A stretch of 64,000 bases of DNA from Enterococcus lacertideformus (GTDB taxonomy: Bacteria > Bacillota > Bacilli > Lactobacillales > Enterococcaceae), in the NCBI GenBank assembly GCA_015680865.1, contig JADAKE010000020.1, forward strand, positions 1 through 64,000, written 5' to 3'. Positions 22,454-32,374 of the stretch are shown in pieces (the first letter of the stretch is position 1; each line of letters begins with the position of its first letter). A model generated the notes under the pieces. That model made no database searches. It worked only from the letters and a program-made list of their open reading frames with translations, and had not been told where the DNA came from. The position numbers and the translations under genes were made by a program.

Positions 22454-23692
22454 TTATCTGGTACTCCAACCAGTTTTCCATATCGTTATTAATGAATAAA
22501 TTCTTAACCCCACGAGAATTAATCCATAAATAAAACTGTAAATAATTGAAACAAAATAGTTTATTATACCTAGTTTTTTGATTTTCATTGATCCAATCAA
22601 AGCAACTAGCAAATGGTAAGCCATCCATATAAAAACTAATTGTTGACTAAGTAAAAAATTTGTTAAATCTACAAAAATAAGGGTGATAGATAAATTCATC
22701 AGCCATAAATAGGATTCAAGCAATTGGTAGATAAGTAGTAGCGGTTTCTTCCAACAATGTCTGATAGAATATAATGATTGTAAATAACCTGATTTTAACC
22801 AGCGAACTTGTTGTTTAAAATATTTCGTAACTTTTTCTGGAACATCCGTATAACAAATAGCACTATTCTGGTAAATCGAACGGTAATTTTTTTGATTAGT
22901 TATATCTGTCAGCAATCGATCATCTCCGGTCGTACAATTGATTCCTAAAAACTTACTTTTCTTTAAAACCTCCAATGATTGCTCATCGAATACTTTCTTT
23001 CTATGCATACTTAATGCACCCGAAGCAACGACAAGATGGTTGAATAAACTTTGAGAAGCTCTACCAACTTCAAACGCATTGAAATAGATAAATCGTTGCA
23101 TCTTCGTTAAGAAAGAATGATTGTAATTTCTAACCCGTATTTGTCCGCAAACCGTCCCTACCTTAGGATCATCAAAAGGCTTTTTTAATTCTTCCACAGC
23201 TCTTGGATCTAACTCACTATCAGAATCTGATAATAATAGGAGCTCGCCGCTTGCATGTTTGATTCCCCACATCAAAGCCGCTTTTTTTCCTTTGTTTCGT
23301 TCAAAACGATGAACAATGATTTTCAAACTCTGGTGTTTAAGCTGTTGTAAATAATCATATCCTTCCATCGTATGGCTTCCATCATCAATAAAAATAACTT
23401 CATCTACTATAACTGTTTGTTTTTCTAGTGACCCAATCATCTTTGTGATCGAAGTAATCGATTCATTATAAAAGGGGACAATTGCTGTGATACTATAAGT
23501 AGCGGTACCACCTTCATGCTTTTGATAAAAATAGGAAGTAATGATTTTAAATAATAAATAGACAAAATTAAGTGATAAAAATACCATATACCATTCATAT
23601 TTTTTGTCTATTGATTGTTTTAAAATAATCACCATGACCACAATTGTTGCAATGAACATTAAATTAAAAAAGTTTTTCGATTTTTCTTTCAT
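22454..23692 (-). CDS. Processive family 2 glycosyltransferase, hyaluronan-synthase-like
   Basis: A 412-residue membrane GT2 enzyme, close to the length of streptococcal HasA (about 420). Two N-terminal membrane segments, a cytosolic GT-A domain and about four C-terminal membrane segments. Motifs: FIDDGS near residue 100, LLSDSDSELD near residue 157, GDDRLLTDI near residue 256 and the processivity motif QQVRWLKSGY near residue 294. Such enzymes polymerise and export a polysaccharide from UDP-sugars. The downstream gene is a UDP-HexNAc dehydrogenase, so the pair resembles hasA-hasB, but with a HexNAc-type partner. The product could be hyaluronan or another HexNAc/uronic acid polymer. The frame is intact. 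Confidence 0.8.
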   Translation of the reverse strand: MKEKSKNFFNLMFIATIVVMVIILKQSIDKKYEWYMVFLSLNFVYLLFKIITSYFYQKHEGGTATYSITAIVPFYNESITSITKMIGSLEKQTVIVDEVIFIDDGSHTMEGYDYLQQLKHQSLKIIVHRFERNKGKKAALMWGIKHASGELLLLSDSDSELDPRAVEELKKPFDDPKVGTVCGQIRVRNYNHSFLTKMQRFIYFNAFEVGRASQSLFNHLVVASGALSMHRKKVFDEQSLEVLKKSKFLGINCTTGDDRLLTDITNQKNYRSIYQNSAICYTDVPEKVTKYFKQQVRWLKSGYLQSLYSIRHCWKKPLLLIYQLLESYLWLMNLSITLIFVDLTNFLLSQQLVFIWMAYHLLVALIGSMKIKKLGIINYFVSIIYSFIYGLILVGLRIYSLITIWKTGWSTR

Positions 23693-23819
23693 ATTCTCCC
23701 TCCATCCATTTAAATTTTAATGCCATCTCTTCCTACTATTTCTTTTCCTTTTAACTAAAAAATAATAATAATAATCACTACATCCTGTTGACCTGTCGTA
23801 TAAAAATAGAAGAAACGTT

Positions 23820-23962
23820 TTGCTTATACATTTATTCAATGTACTAATCCCCAGAAGTAGCTCCTACTTAAATAAGCCGAAGAATCCAGAAAATAGAAAA
23901 AACTATTTTCGGATTCTTCGGCTTATTTCTTGGAGCTGTGCACTTCTGTCACAACCTCTCTT
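23820..23962. repeat. Intergenic palindromic repeat
   Basis: AATAAGCCGAAGAATCC pairs with GGATTCTTCGGCTTATT around AAAATAG-AAAAAA-CTATTTT, followed by TTGGAGCTGTGCACTTCTG and TCACAACCTC. Same core as the units at 4.06 and 48.3 kb. It separates the GT2 gene from a small membrane protein gene. Confidence 0.7.
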
Positions 23963-24060
23963 TTCACTTTATTTTTTCAATGTTTTCTTTATTCTTTTGT
24001 CGCTATACTTTCCTTAAAAATTTTGTTCATTTAACTTATCGCTTCAATCTATCCTAATTC

Positions 24061-24289
24061 TTATTTCGTCGTTTTTTTAGAAGTATGTTGGATCAAGCGG
24101 TAGATTAAAGAAATCATTGGTAAGATCATCAGAACGCCAATGACATACATAATGTTTACAACTAATTGTTCATGTGTTACTGGTACAGCTAATCCTACTA
24201 GAAGAAGCAGTAAAAAGTTCAACTAATTTTGCCTTACTCTTATAATCGAAACTCTTTCTCCAATAATTAATATACATTCTTAACATCAT
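24061..24289 (-). pseudogene. Small membrane protein, frameshifted
   Basis: An AAAGGAAT lies before two ATG codons (24289, 24286). The first frame reads MMLRMYINYWRKSFDYKSKA and KLVEL, and a second frame continues LLLLLVGLAVPV, THEQLVVNIMYV, a second membrane helix and HTSKKTTK with TAA at 24061. One T fewer in the T5 run at about 24209 joins them into a protein of about 75 residues with two membrane helices. No family is known. It sits between the autolysin and the synthase/dehydrogenase pair in the same direction. Confidence 0.45.
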
Positions 24290-24375
24290 TTTTTATTCCT
24301 TTCTGTTATCACTCATACAACTTTCCATAATAAATAATCGCTCATTTAACTTAAGAGTAAATCAAAAAAATAATT

Positions 24376-26370
24376 TTACTTTTGCGACAACAAATGCAAT
24401 AAAAACATTTTTTTTAAGATCGTTCGACCGACCGAAGTTAACTCATTAGCCTTAATGGTTGTCACTCGTTGCTGTTCAGGGATCTTTTTTAAAGAAAAGT
24501 AATACCTTAAATCAAAAATTGAACGAATTTTACTACTTGTGAAGTAATAAGTTACATTTTTTGCTTTTAATATGGCTTCCTGAGATAAAATATTAGCTGT
24601 AAGTGGCATACTTAAATATTGATGATGCTCTGCTTTACTCGCCATGTCATATTGTGTTAAATCATATGTTTCGATAATGTTGTTCAACTTTTGTGCGTAT
24701 TGTTTGTCTGTTGCATAATGACCTTGAAGATAACTTGTTGCCTCCCGATAGTTATCAGCTTCAGATTTCCACACTGGTTTGTAAAAAACTTCGTTGCCGG
24801 CTATCCCTTCTTTTATTAATTTTGTATAATCTTCTAAACTTTCTTTATATGAAGGATATTTTCGGAATTCGGCTTTCGCTTGATAATTTTTACCAACCTT
24901 ATCTTTTTCAAAGGTATCAAATATAATGCTGTTCCCTTTATATTTTCCTTTAATACCAAATAGATTATAATTAGGCTCTCTTGACAATTGGCTATTACCA
25001 GAACCACTTTCTAAGATTGCTTGAGCAAGCATAACTGAAGCATAGATACCTTCTTTTTGCCCAATTTCACGTGCTTCTTCCGCAATTTTCTCTAAAAAAG
25101 CAGTAGTTGATTGATTTTGAGTAAACGTCAATTCTTCATTAAAATTATTGAGAATAGGAGAATCCAAAAAGCCATCCCTCATCCGATCGGACAAACCAAT
25201 ACGGACAGCAAAATCTGGGGGATATTCAGAAATAGAAGTTATTTTTACTTTTTCACCAGGTTGTGTAGCGTGAATAAATTGGTTCTCTCCTAAATAGATG
25301 GCCACGTTAGTCGTCACACCTGTTGGGGAACCCCAAAAAAACAAATCGCCTGGTTGTGCTTGACTAATTGGAATTTGTGTTCCTGCATATTGCTGTTCAC
25401 CTGTCCATGTACCAATAAAATAACCTGTCGATCGAATATAGACATAGTAAGCTAAGCCAGAACAATCAAACTGGTTTGGCCCTTTTGCTCCCCAGATATA
25501 AGATTTACCAAGATGTTTCAAGGCTTCTTGGACAATAGCTTGTTGTATCATGTTCGTATTTGTATGAACTGCCTCATTTATTGGTGTTTTTGTTACAAAA
25601 TTTTCACTCGGTAACACGTCTCTACTTTCAATTGATCCACTTACCTGCATTTGTGATTGGGTAGTTGTATTCTTACTGAAGGCAGTCTCCCCGCTATTAT
25701 TCGTTTGATCAGCAGTTTCTTTATTAGGCTGTTCAGGTTTTATTGAATTTCCTGGTTTTGATTGATGCAAATTATCCGCACTATATCCTGTGTGGTTATC
25801 TTGTTCAATAGTAGAACCGCTTGAATCAGTCGTTGAATTGGTTGAAGACTCTGGCTCTTTTCCTTCTGAGTCATTGGTTGAAGAGTCCATTACTGGTTCA
25901 TCTTCATTTGGCTTAGAAGAATCTTCTGTAGGGGGAGTTGATTCAGCTAAAATGGTGATAAAAATATTTTTTGTTCCGACTACGAACGTTTGCGCGCCTG
26001 CATCCATTTCTTCCCCTCCATGGATTGCAAGAACGATTAGTTTTTGGGTCTCATTTGATAAAATCGTATAGGATAACTTTGTTCCTGATTCAACTGTTAG
26101 CACACCGTCCTGTGTTCCTGTCAATACTTGTCCATCCTGTGTCTTTAGTTGAATACGCTCGAATAGTTCAGGATCAATTGTAATGGTTACTTTAGATAAT
26201 TGATCTGCTGGCTCTGTACCATTTTCTATTACCGTTGCTGATTGCGCCAACCTATGTTGTTCAGGAATTTCTTTATTTTCCAAAGCTAGAACGGCGTGGG
26301 TTGATAAAATCATCGGTGCCATCAAAAAAGAAATGGTTAACAGCTGAATGTTTTTACTTACTCTTTTCAT
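24376..26370 (-). CDS. Secreted bifunctional peptidoglycan hydrolase (NlpC/P60 + GH73)
   Basis: A 664-residue exported protein. Signal peptide (residues 1-29, ending THAVLA), an N-terminal beta-rich domain, a Ser/Thr/Asn/Glu-rich linker (about 140-280), an NlpC/P60 endopeptidase (about 285-390; FDCSG with Cys near residue 303, NQFIHA with His near residue 367) and a GH73 glucosaminidase (about 430-585; VMLAQAILESGSGNS with the catalytic Glu, NLFGIKGKYKG). The C-terminal 80 residues are basic and unassigned. It should cleave both stem peptides and glycan strands. No LysM or LPXTG is seen. GGAAAATAAT precedes the ATG. Intact and monocistronic, with a perfect palindrome upstream. Confidence 0.88.
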   Translation of the reverse strand: MKRVSKNIQLLTISFLMAPMILSTHAVLALENKEIPEQHRLAQSATVIENGTEPADQLSKVTITIDPELFERIQLKTQDGQVLTGTQDGVLTVESGTKLSYTILSNETQKLIVLAIHGGEEMDAGAQTFVVGTKNIFITILAESTPPTEDSSKPNEDEPVMDSSTNDSEGKEPESSTNSTTDSSGSTIEQDNHTGYSADNLHQSKPGNSIKPEQPNKETADQTNNSGETAFSKNTTTQSQMQVSGSIESRDVLPSENFVTKTPINEAVHTNTNMIQQAIVQEALKHLGKSYIWGAKGPNQFDCSGLAYYVYIRSTGYFIGTWTGEQQYAGTQIPISQAQPGDLFFWGSPTGVTTNVAIYLGENQFIHATQPGEKVKITSISEYPPDFAVRIGLSDRMRDGFLDSPILNNFNEELTFTQNQSTTAFLEKIAEEAREIGQKEGIYASVMLAQAILESGSGNSQLSREPNYNLFGIKGKYKGNSIIFDTFEKDKVGKNYQAKAEFRKYPSYKESLEDYTKLIKEGIAGNEVFYKPVWKSEADNYREATSYLQGHYATDKQYAQKLNNIIETYDLTQYDMASKAEHHQYLSMPLTANILSQEAILKAKNVTYYFTSSKIRSIFDLRYYFSLKKIPEQQRVTTIKANELTSVGRTILKKMFLLHLLSQK

Positions 26371-26442
26371 TATTATTTTCCTTTCTTACTCCTCTCTTTT
26401 TTCATACATCAATGAATGACTTCATCTATCGAAACGCCAACT

Positions 26443-26484
26443 ATCCTTAGTACAACGGTATGTTCCGTTGTACTAAGGATTATA
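26443..26484 (-). promoter_or_regulatory. Perfect 16-bp inverted repeat fused to a TATAAT box upstream of the autolysin
   Basis: ATCCTTAGTACAACGG (26443-26458) is followed by a six-base loop and its perfect complement (26465-26480). On the minus strand a TATAAT (26484-26479) ends inside the palindrome, so a transcript started there would begin in the hairpin. The -35 is poor. It could be an operator at the start site, a 5' mRNA stem, or a terminator; no gene upstream needs one. Confidence 0.5.
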
Positions 26485-27120
26485 CTGATTTTTTTTATTA
26501 CGCATTATTTTTTTTTTAGCAATCACTCATAAAAAAAATTATTTCCATCGTTCTTTTTTGTTAAACTTTGTTCTAGGGTAATGAATATTGAGACATCCAC
26601 AAATATTCTCTCAGATTTTCCTATTCACAATCTAACACTCATAATCCTAATTCATTGCCTAAAAAATCGTGTCTATCATCCTCTCCCTAGGGATGGTGGC
26701 ACGATTTATTTGTATACATGGGTTATTTAATTACTGAAAATTCGGTTCTTTATCCATAAAAATTGACGAGAAGAATAAAATAAAACTTATCTAGGAAGAA
26801 ATTTTTCAATGAAAAAAGAACCGCTATTGAATCTATCATATTAAATGTCTGAATATCTTGGCTGAAAAAGTCACTTTGTATCACCTAGTGTTAATAAAAA
26901 CATTCTAGTATATATCACGGTTTTTTTAGTGCATGACCAAAAAAAAGGGGAAAGGAGCGCTATTTTTTTGTTTTGGATGTACATATAAGAAACGTTTACC
27001 AAAAATCAATTTTAGTCTACTAAATAAGTTTTTTTGATAAAATTATTTAGTAGTTTCTCCCCTCTTTTCTATCATTTATTGGTGGAATTTTAGTCATAAA
27101 AGATAAGTTCAGTTACACCC
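26485..27120. other. Gene-free stretch with two hairpins
   Basis: About 640 bases without a coding frame on either strand. A hairpin pairs AAATCGTG (about 26665) with CACGATTT (about 26698), with an inner CATCC/GGATG stem. A second hairpin pairs CTACTAAATAA (27017-27027) with TTATTTAGTAG (27043-27053). Neither has a clear T-run after it. Confidence 0.4.
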
Positions 27121-27166
27121 AAAATAAAAAAGGGATGGAAAAATCATTGCTGATTTATCCATTCCC
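27121..27166 (-). terminator. Rho-independent terminator at the end of the polysaccharide cluster
   Basis: On the minus strand GGGAATGGA pairs with TCCATCCC across an 18-base loop and is followed by a T-run. It lies about 110 bases after the last gene of the cluster. Confidence 0.75.
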
Positions 27167-27273
27167 TAAATGATTATGCCCAAAATAAATGATCTATAGG
27201 ATTCATACTACGCTAGACCACCCAACTAACCAGCTATTGTTTTTAAGTTTAGCTTGTTGAATAGCTTCTAAAA

Positions 27274-28391
27274 TTATAACAATTGCGCTAAACGCCGAAG
27301 CAAGAAGGGAGAAAAATAAGTTCCTGTTAACCCATGATCTGAATAATCACTTACTTCTATAACTGGATTGATTCCTTGTTTGATACATAATTTTTGAAAA
27401 GGAAGAATATCTGATTGGTATAATGTATCTCCTGAACCAATATGAATCGAAATATTTGGTTTATGATGACACATAATTAATTCATTCGTAATCAATTGAT
27501 TAAAACGCTCAAAACTAAATGGTTCTTCTTCATTGATGATTTCAAATAGTCGTTCAGAAATAAATGTAGAGCGTTTGCTCAAGACGTTTTTTAAATATTT
27601 TCCTGGAAAAATCTGTGGTGCGCCCACAATAATATTTGGGTAGCTATATTTGGGTAGCTATATTTAAGTCCAAAGTATAAAGCTGCTGTCCCACCTTTGC
27701 TTGAGCCGATCGTAAAAACATCTTCTTTTGATATATTTAACTGATTCATTATATTGGTAATTAAGGCTAAAGTGGCAGATTCATATATACTGTTGCCATC
27801 TTCACCTAAATAATAACAAAATTTCCCAAAATAATTATCCAAAATAAATAGTTTATTGACTTTTATTGGTTCTAATGTTCGAATATAATTATATTTTGCT
27901 GCATCTTTTATTCCTCTAAATTCGTCTTTATAAATCCCAGAGAAAATAATCGCTAGCTTATTGGATTGATTATGTTTTTCAAATATATATTTTATCGGGA
28001 TATCATGAAAAAATACTTTCTCATTTTCAAATGTTGTAAAAACTTCTGTTACTTTTCTAGCATCATAAACTCTTTCTGTCGTACTTACTTTTTGTATAAC
28101 TTTCCCATCTTCTTTTAGAAAAATCAATACACGATATGCCCCACTAAAAATGAGGGGAATTTCTAGACATTCACAATAATTTGGGATAAGTAAGTTGTAT
28201 TTATCTTTTTTATACGTCACTTTACCATCTCGATAAACATAATAACTATATTCATATTTTTTTCTTTATTTGTTTCTAAATGAAATTCGATCTTTAAACT
28301 CTGCTTATCCAATAATTCTTGGTCAATTTTAAGAATAACGCTCACCGCCAATTTTCTTCTATTAATTAACAATAAGGAAACTTCTTTTCAT
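27274..28391 (-). pseudogene. XcbB/CpsF-like capsular polysaccharide biosynthesis protein (frameshifted, 14-bp duplication)
   Basis: Reconstructed from ATG at 28391, about 365 residues. Segments: MKEVSLLLINRRKLAVSVIL (after restoring one A near 28388), KIDQELLDKQSLKIEFHLE, then from about 28255 YEYSYYVYRDGKVTYKK, the main frame with GSSKGGTAALYFGLKYSYPN, and after a 14-bp tandem duplication (27633-27646 and 27647-27660) IIVGAPQIFPGKYLKNVL to the stop. The GSSKGG motif is a nucleophile-elbow-like Ser as in alpha/beta hydrolases and in the XcbB/CpsF family found in capsule loci. Exact chemistry is not known to me. Last gene of the polysaccharide cluster, seven bases after mnaA. Confidence 0.6.
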
Positions 28392-28398
28392 GAAATTT

Positions 28399-29519
28399 TT
28401 ACTTACTTTGATCCAATTGGTCAAAATAAGCTTCCATTGTTTCCACAATTCTTTGTGAAGCTTTACCATCACCATAAGGATTTTGGACAGAAGAAATTTT
28501 TTGGTAGTAATCCCCTTCAGTAATCAATCTTTCTAGCTCTGAAAATATTTTTTGTTTATTTGATCCCACAAGTTTTAACGCTCCAGCTTCTACCCCTTCT
28601 GGTCGTTCCGTTAAGTCTCGTAAAACTAAAATCGGTTTATCAAAAGAAGGTCCTTCTTCTTGAACACCTCCTGAATCATTCATGATAATAAAGCTTCTTT
28701 TCGCAATATTATGAAAATCAAAAACGCTAAGTGGTTCAATAAAATGAATTCTTTCGTGATTCCCTAACATCTGGTAAGCCAGTTTGCTGACATGTGGATT
28801 AGGATGAACCGGAAAGATAAATTCAATTGTTTGGTATTTTTTTACAATATCAAGAACTACTTGAAAAATAGATGTTAGCGTGTCGCCAAAGTTTTCTCGG
28901 CGATGTGTGGTTAATAAAATAAACTGGTTTTTGGGATCCACTTGATCCAACACTTTGTGATGATAGTCTTCACTAATTGTCAAATCTAAAGCATCAATCG
29001 AAGTATTACCAGTAATTGAAATCTTGTGAGAATCGATTTGTTCTTCAATCAAGTTTTCTTTTGAGCGATTCGTTGGTGCAAAATGCAAAGTTGAAATTTT
29101 ATCTACAAGGGTTCGATTAAATTCTTCAGGAAATGGTGAATATAAATCATTTGTTCTTAACCCAGCTTCAACATGGGCAATTGGTATATGATTATAAAAA
29201 CCAACTAGACTTGCTGCCATTGTAGTAGTAGTATCCCCATGTACTACGATCATATCGGGTTTTTCATAGACAATAACTTCTTCTAAACGTTCAATCACTA
29301 AGGCAGTAATTAAGGATAACGTTTGATTTTTTTTCATAATGTTTAAATCATAGTGTACGGAAATATCAAAATAGTCAATAACTTGATCTAGCATTTCTCT
29401 ATGTTGTGCAGTAATGACATTCACTAAATTGAATCGTTTATTTTTTTTATCTCATTAATAACCGGTGCCATTTTTATTGCTTCTGGCCGCGTTCCAAACA
29501 CGCACATTATTTTTTTCAT
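28399..29519 (-). pseudogene. mnaA: UDP-N-acetylglucosamine 2-epimerase (one-base frameshift near the start)
   Basis: Interconverts UDP-GlcNAc and UDP-ManNAc. The proper start is ATG at 29519 after AAGGAAGG: MKKIMCVFGTRPEAIKMAPV carries the GTRPEAIK signature. The frame is lost in an A8 run near 29443 (nine A would restore KKNKRFNLVNVITAQHREM) and the remaining 341 codons are intact: VHGDTTT, HVEAGLRT, LTTHRRENFG, NDSGGVQEE and LRDLTERPE. Together with wecC at the start of the cluster it supplies UDP-ManNAcA. The lesion is in a homopolymer, so it may be a sequencing error. Confidence 0.9.
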
Positions 29520-29535
29520 TGCTTTCCTTCCTTTT

Positions 29536-30388
29536 TTAAAAAATAGCAGTAAGCGAATAAAGTAAGAGAATCAGTAATAAAGTATAGCTTCCAAATAAAG
29601 CAAATTGTTCTAATATTTTCACACTGTTTTTAGGATATTTTTTTACTTCAGCCTTCTCGTATAATCGCTTAGAAATTTTTTGTCCACTTTTTTTATATTC
29701 TGCAACATACAATTTATACGCTTTTACGACTTCAGCTGTCTTTCCTCTTCGCTGAATTTTCCCTTCATTGATCCAGATTGTCTCTTGACAGACCGCTTCA
29801 ATTTGAGCGAGTTAATGGCTAATAAAGATTATCGTAGAACCTAGTTTATTTAATCGATTGATTTCATTCAGACATTTCCCATAAAAATTTGCATCTCCTA
29901 CAGATAATGCTTCATCAATAATTAATACATTGGGTTTATTTTGTATAGCAATAGCAAAACCTAACCTAGCTTTCATCCCAGCGGAGTAATTTTTGACTGG
30001 TTCATCAATAAATCCATTAATTTCAGCGAATTCAATAATTTGTTTTTCTACTCTCTTGATTTGTCTGATCGAATAGCCTAAATACAAACATTTTTGATAA
30101 ATATTATCTCTACCTGTCAAATTGGGATTTAATCCAGCTGAAACACCTAATAAAGAAATCGTACCTTTAACGGTTACTTCACCATAATCAGGTTTTAAAA
30201 TGCCCGCTAATACATTTGATAAAGTCGATTTACCAGAGCCATTTAAACCAATGATCCCAATAAAACTGCCATTTGCTATTTCTAAATTGATGTCATTAAG
30301 CGCACAAAAGTATTTTTTTTTTAGACATTTTGTTTTTTTCTTCTTCATATACTTGAAAGTATTTATACACATGTTTAATCGTGACCGT
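29536..30388 (-). pseudogene. Polysaccharide ABC exporter ATPase (Wzt/TagH-like), broken
   Basis: Energises export of a lipid-linked polysaccharide with the Wzm permease encoded just upstream. Seen: IGLNGSGKST (Walker A), NYSAGMKARLGFAIA (signature), VLIIDEALSVGD (Walker B) and IIFISH (H-loop). Three anomalies: the expected start, seven bases after GGGGAGG, is ACG at 30388 instead of ATG; a one-base shift in an A10 run near 30315; and TAA (29812-29814) directly after the H-loop, followed in frame by LAQIEAVCQETIWINEGKIQ and a C-terminal extension of about 90 residues ending in a hydrophobic helix. The extension is short compared with sugar-binding Wzt C-domains. Confidence 0.85.
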
Positions 30389-30402
30389 AAGAATTCCTCC
30401 CC

Positions 30403-31213
30403 TTACAAATATTCAAATAGTTTTTCTTGATATTTTTTATAAAGAACATTTCCTGTTAAATAAATCAGCAGGTTACTTGTTATCATAAATAGCATCATGC
30501 CTTTATCTTCATAAAATAAATGAGTGGATAAAAATGAATAACGTATCCCTTCTATTAAAATAGTTAATTGGATTTAACATCAAAATTTGATCCAACAAAC
30601 CATTTTGCGCTCGATCAATCACTACAGTAATCCCAGACATATAAAACACTATTTTCATCATTGATGAAATGATATTCGTCATATCTCTAAAAATAATCGT
30701 GAGTATCGAAAGTAACAAAGTCAGACTATATAAAAAAAATATCATGAATGGAATATAGTAAAACAATTGTAGAATATGAAAGGTAAGTGGCACATGATTG
30801 ACAATGAGCAATCCCGTGAAAATCAAAAGCATTAATAAAAAGCGACTAAAATTAGTGTGCAAAGTGATCATCGGTAACACTTTACTGGGAAAACCTACTC
30901 GAGTGGCTAACCCGACTTTTTGCAACATACTTTTTGAGCCTTGTACGATTGTTCCATTAATGAATAACCAAGGAATCAATCCACCAATTAACCAAAAAAT
31001 ATAAGGAATATTGTCATTTAAAAACCGCTCACTACCTAATCGAATATTAAAAACAAAGTAATAAATCATGATTTGAATTAATGGGTTTAAAAAGTCCCAT
31101 AATAAACCAATTTTAAAAGCATTATAAATAGTTCTTTTTTCAAACTTTGAGAGATAATAGATCGTTCGGTATAATTTTATTTTTTTTTCTATTTTGTCCC
31201 ATATATTATTCAC
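30403..31213 (-). pseudogene. Polysaccharide ABC exporter permease (Wzm/TagG-like), one-base frameshift
   Basis: An ABC-2 type permease of about 270 residues with six membrane segments. The main frame has LSKFEKRTIYNAFKIGLLWD, WLIGGLIPWLFINGTI and LNPINYF. It then shifts: one A fewer at about 30568 gives IEGIRYSFLSTHLFYEDKG, the last membrane segment and KKYQEKLFEYL. The true stop overlaps the RBS of the wzt gene, so the pair is coupled. Exports the polymer made by the neighbouring glycosyltransferases. Confidence 0.85.
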
Positions 31214-31243
31214 TATTAATCACTTCCTAAAAACTATATGGGC

Positions 31244-32374
31244 TTATATCTTATATAAAGTTTCAATTAACGTTTCGATCTCTTCACAGATTTCTTCTTT
31301 AGAAAATTTGTGATCAGCAAATCTTTTTAGACCATTTCTATAGTCTTTCGTAGGCACAACTTGTTCAATTTTTTCAACCATTTTTTCCACTGTCGGTTGA
31401 ATGAATTCTTCGGGATAGATCGTCTCTGCCCCTTTCCAATTACGGATAATAGGAACTGTTCCTGAAGCCATTGCCTCTGAAACTGCTACATGAGATCCTT
31501 CATAATCACTTGTCGAAAGGAGATAACAAATCTTTTTGAACCAATCAGCAATATCTGAGCCATGTTTATCAAAAATGATATTCTTTCGCCATTGTTTGCG
31601 AATTCGAATAACATTTTCTTTTTCTCTTAATCGATCTTGAAACTTATCACCAATTATTAGAAAATTGATTTCTTTTTGTCGTTCTTCCATATTGATCGCA
31701 GCTTGAATGATTTCTTCTGTATGCCAGTCTTCATGAAATTTACCAGCATAAACTAATTGATTGTTTTTATTTTGAAATTGAGGTGTCTCTTCTACATTAG
31801 GAACCATTGGAGATAATAGCACAACTTTTTGTCCATCAACTTTCAATAATTTTTGGAAGGCACCTTTTGTTTCTTTCGTCTGAAGAAAGATATGTTGGAA
31901 TTCATCGTAAATAAATTTTAAATTTTTTCTTTCTTCCATTGTCGACTCATTTTCAGAATGACGAAAATCAGTAATATACGGAACTGTTTTCTCTTTTAAA
32001 GAAGAGATTTTACTTAGTTCTAATGTTAAATTTTGTCCACGAATAATAATCAAATGGTAGGCATTTTCTTGATTTAACTGATCCATAATTTTAACGGCCG
32101 ATTCTACATCTAATCGGTTACTTGGAATGAATGGATAACGTTCTTTTTTAGCATATGGCTCAATCAAATGTAAATTGGGTATGTCATCTAATGCCTCAAT
32201 CAAATACTTCTGTTTTCTTGGGGCTTTAATCAATAAATCTACTTTAATATTTTGATTTTGTGTCAGCATCTGTGCCATAGAGATAAGCCAAACAGTTGAG
32301 CCATCCATAAAATTCAGATAAATATCTCCATACAATAGTACTTTTAAAGTACGCAAGCATAACTCCCCTTTCAT
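31244..32374 (-). CDS. Glycosyltransferase, GT-B fold (family 4-like)
   Basis: A 376-residue soluble protein. The C-terminal half shows a GT-B donor-site pattern: LVYAGKFHEDWHTEEIIQA, FLIIGD, then SDYEGSHVAVSEAMASGTVP, the EX7E region of family 4 enzymes. The N-terminus begins around LKVLLYGDIYLNFMDGSTVW. An intact frame between two broken neighbours. The alternative start LRTLKVLLYG lies six codons inside. The sugar it transfers is not predictable; its place suggests assembly of the polymer exported by Wzm/Wzt. Confidence 0.8.
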   Translation of the reverse strand: MKGELCLRTLKVLLYGDIYLNFMDGSTVWLISMAQMLTQNQNIKVDLLIKAPRKQKYLIEALDDIPNLHLIEPYAKKERYPFIPSNRLDVESAVKIMDQLNQENAYHLIIIRGQNLTLELSKISSLKEKTVPYITDFRHSENESTMEERKNLKFIYDEFQHIFLQTKETKGAFQKLLKVDGQKVVLLSPMVPNVEETPQFQNKNNQLVYAGKFHEDWHTEEIIQAAINMEERQKEINFLIIGDKFQDRLREKENVIRIRKQWRKNIIFDKHGSDIADWFKKICYLLSTSDYEGSHVAVSEAMASGTVPIIRNWKGAETIYPEEFIQPTVEKMVEKIEQVVPTKDYRNGLKRFADHKFSKEEICEEIETLIETLYKI

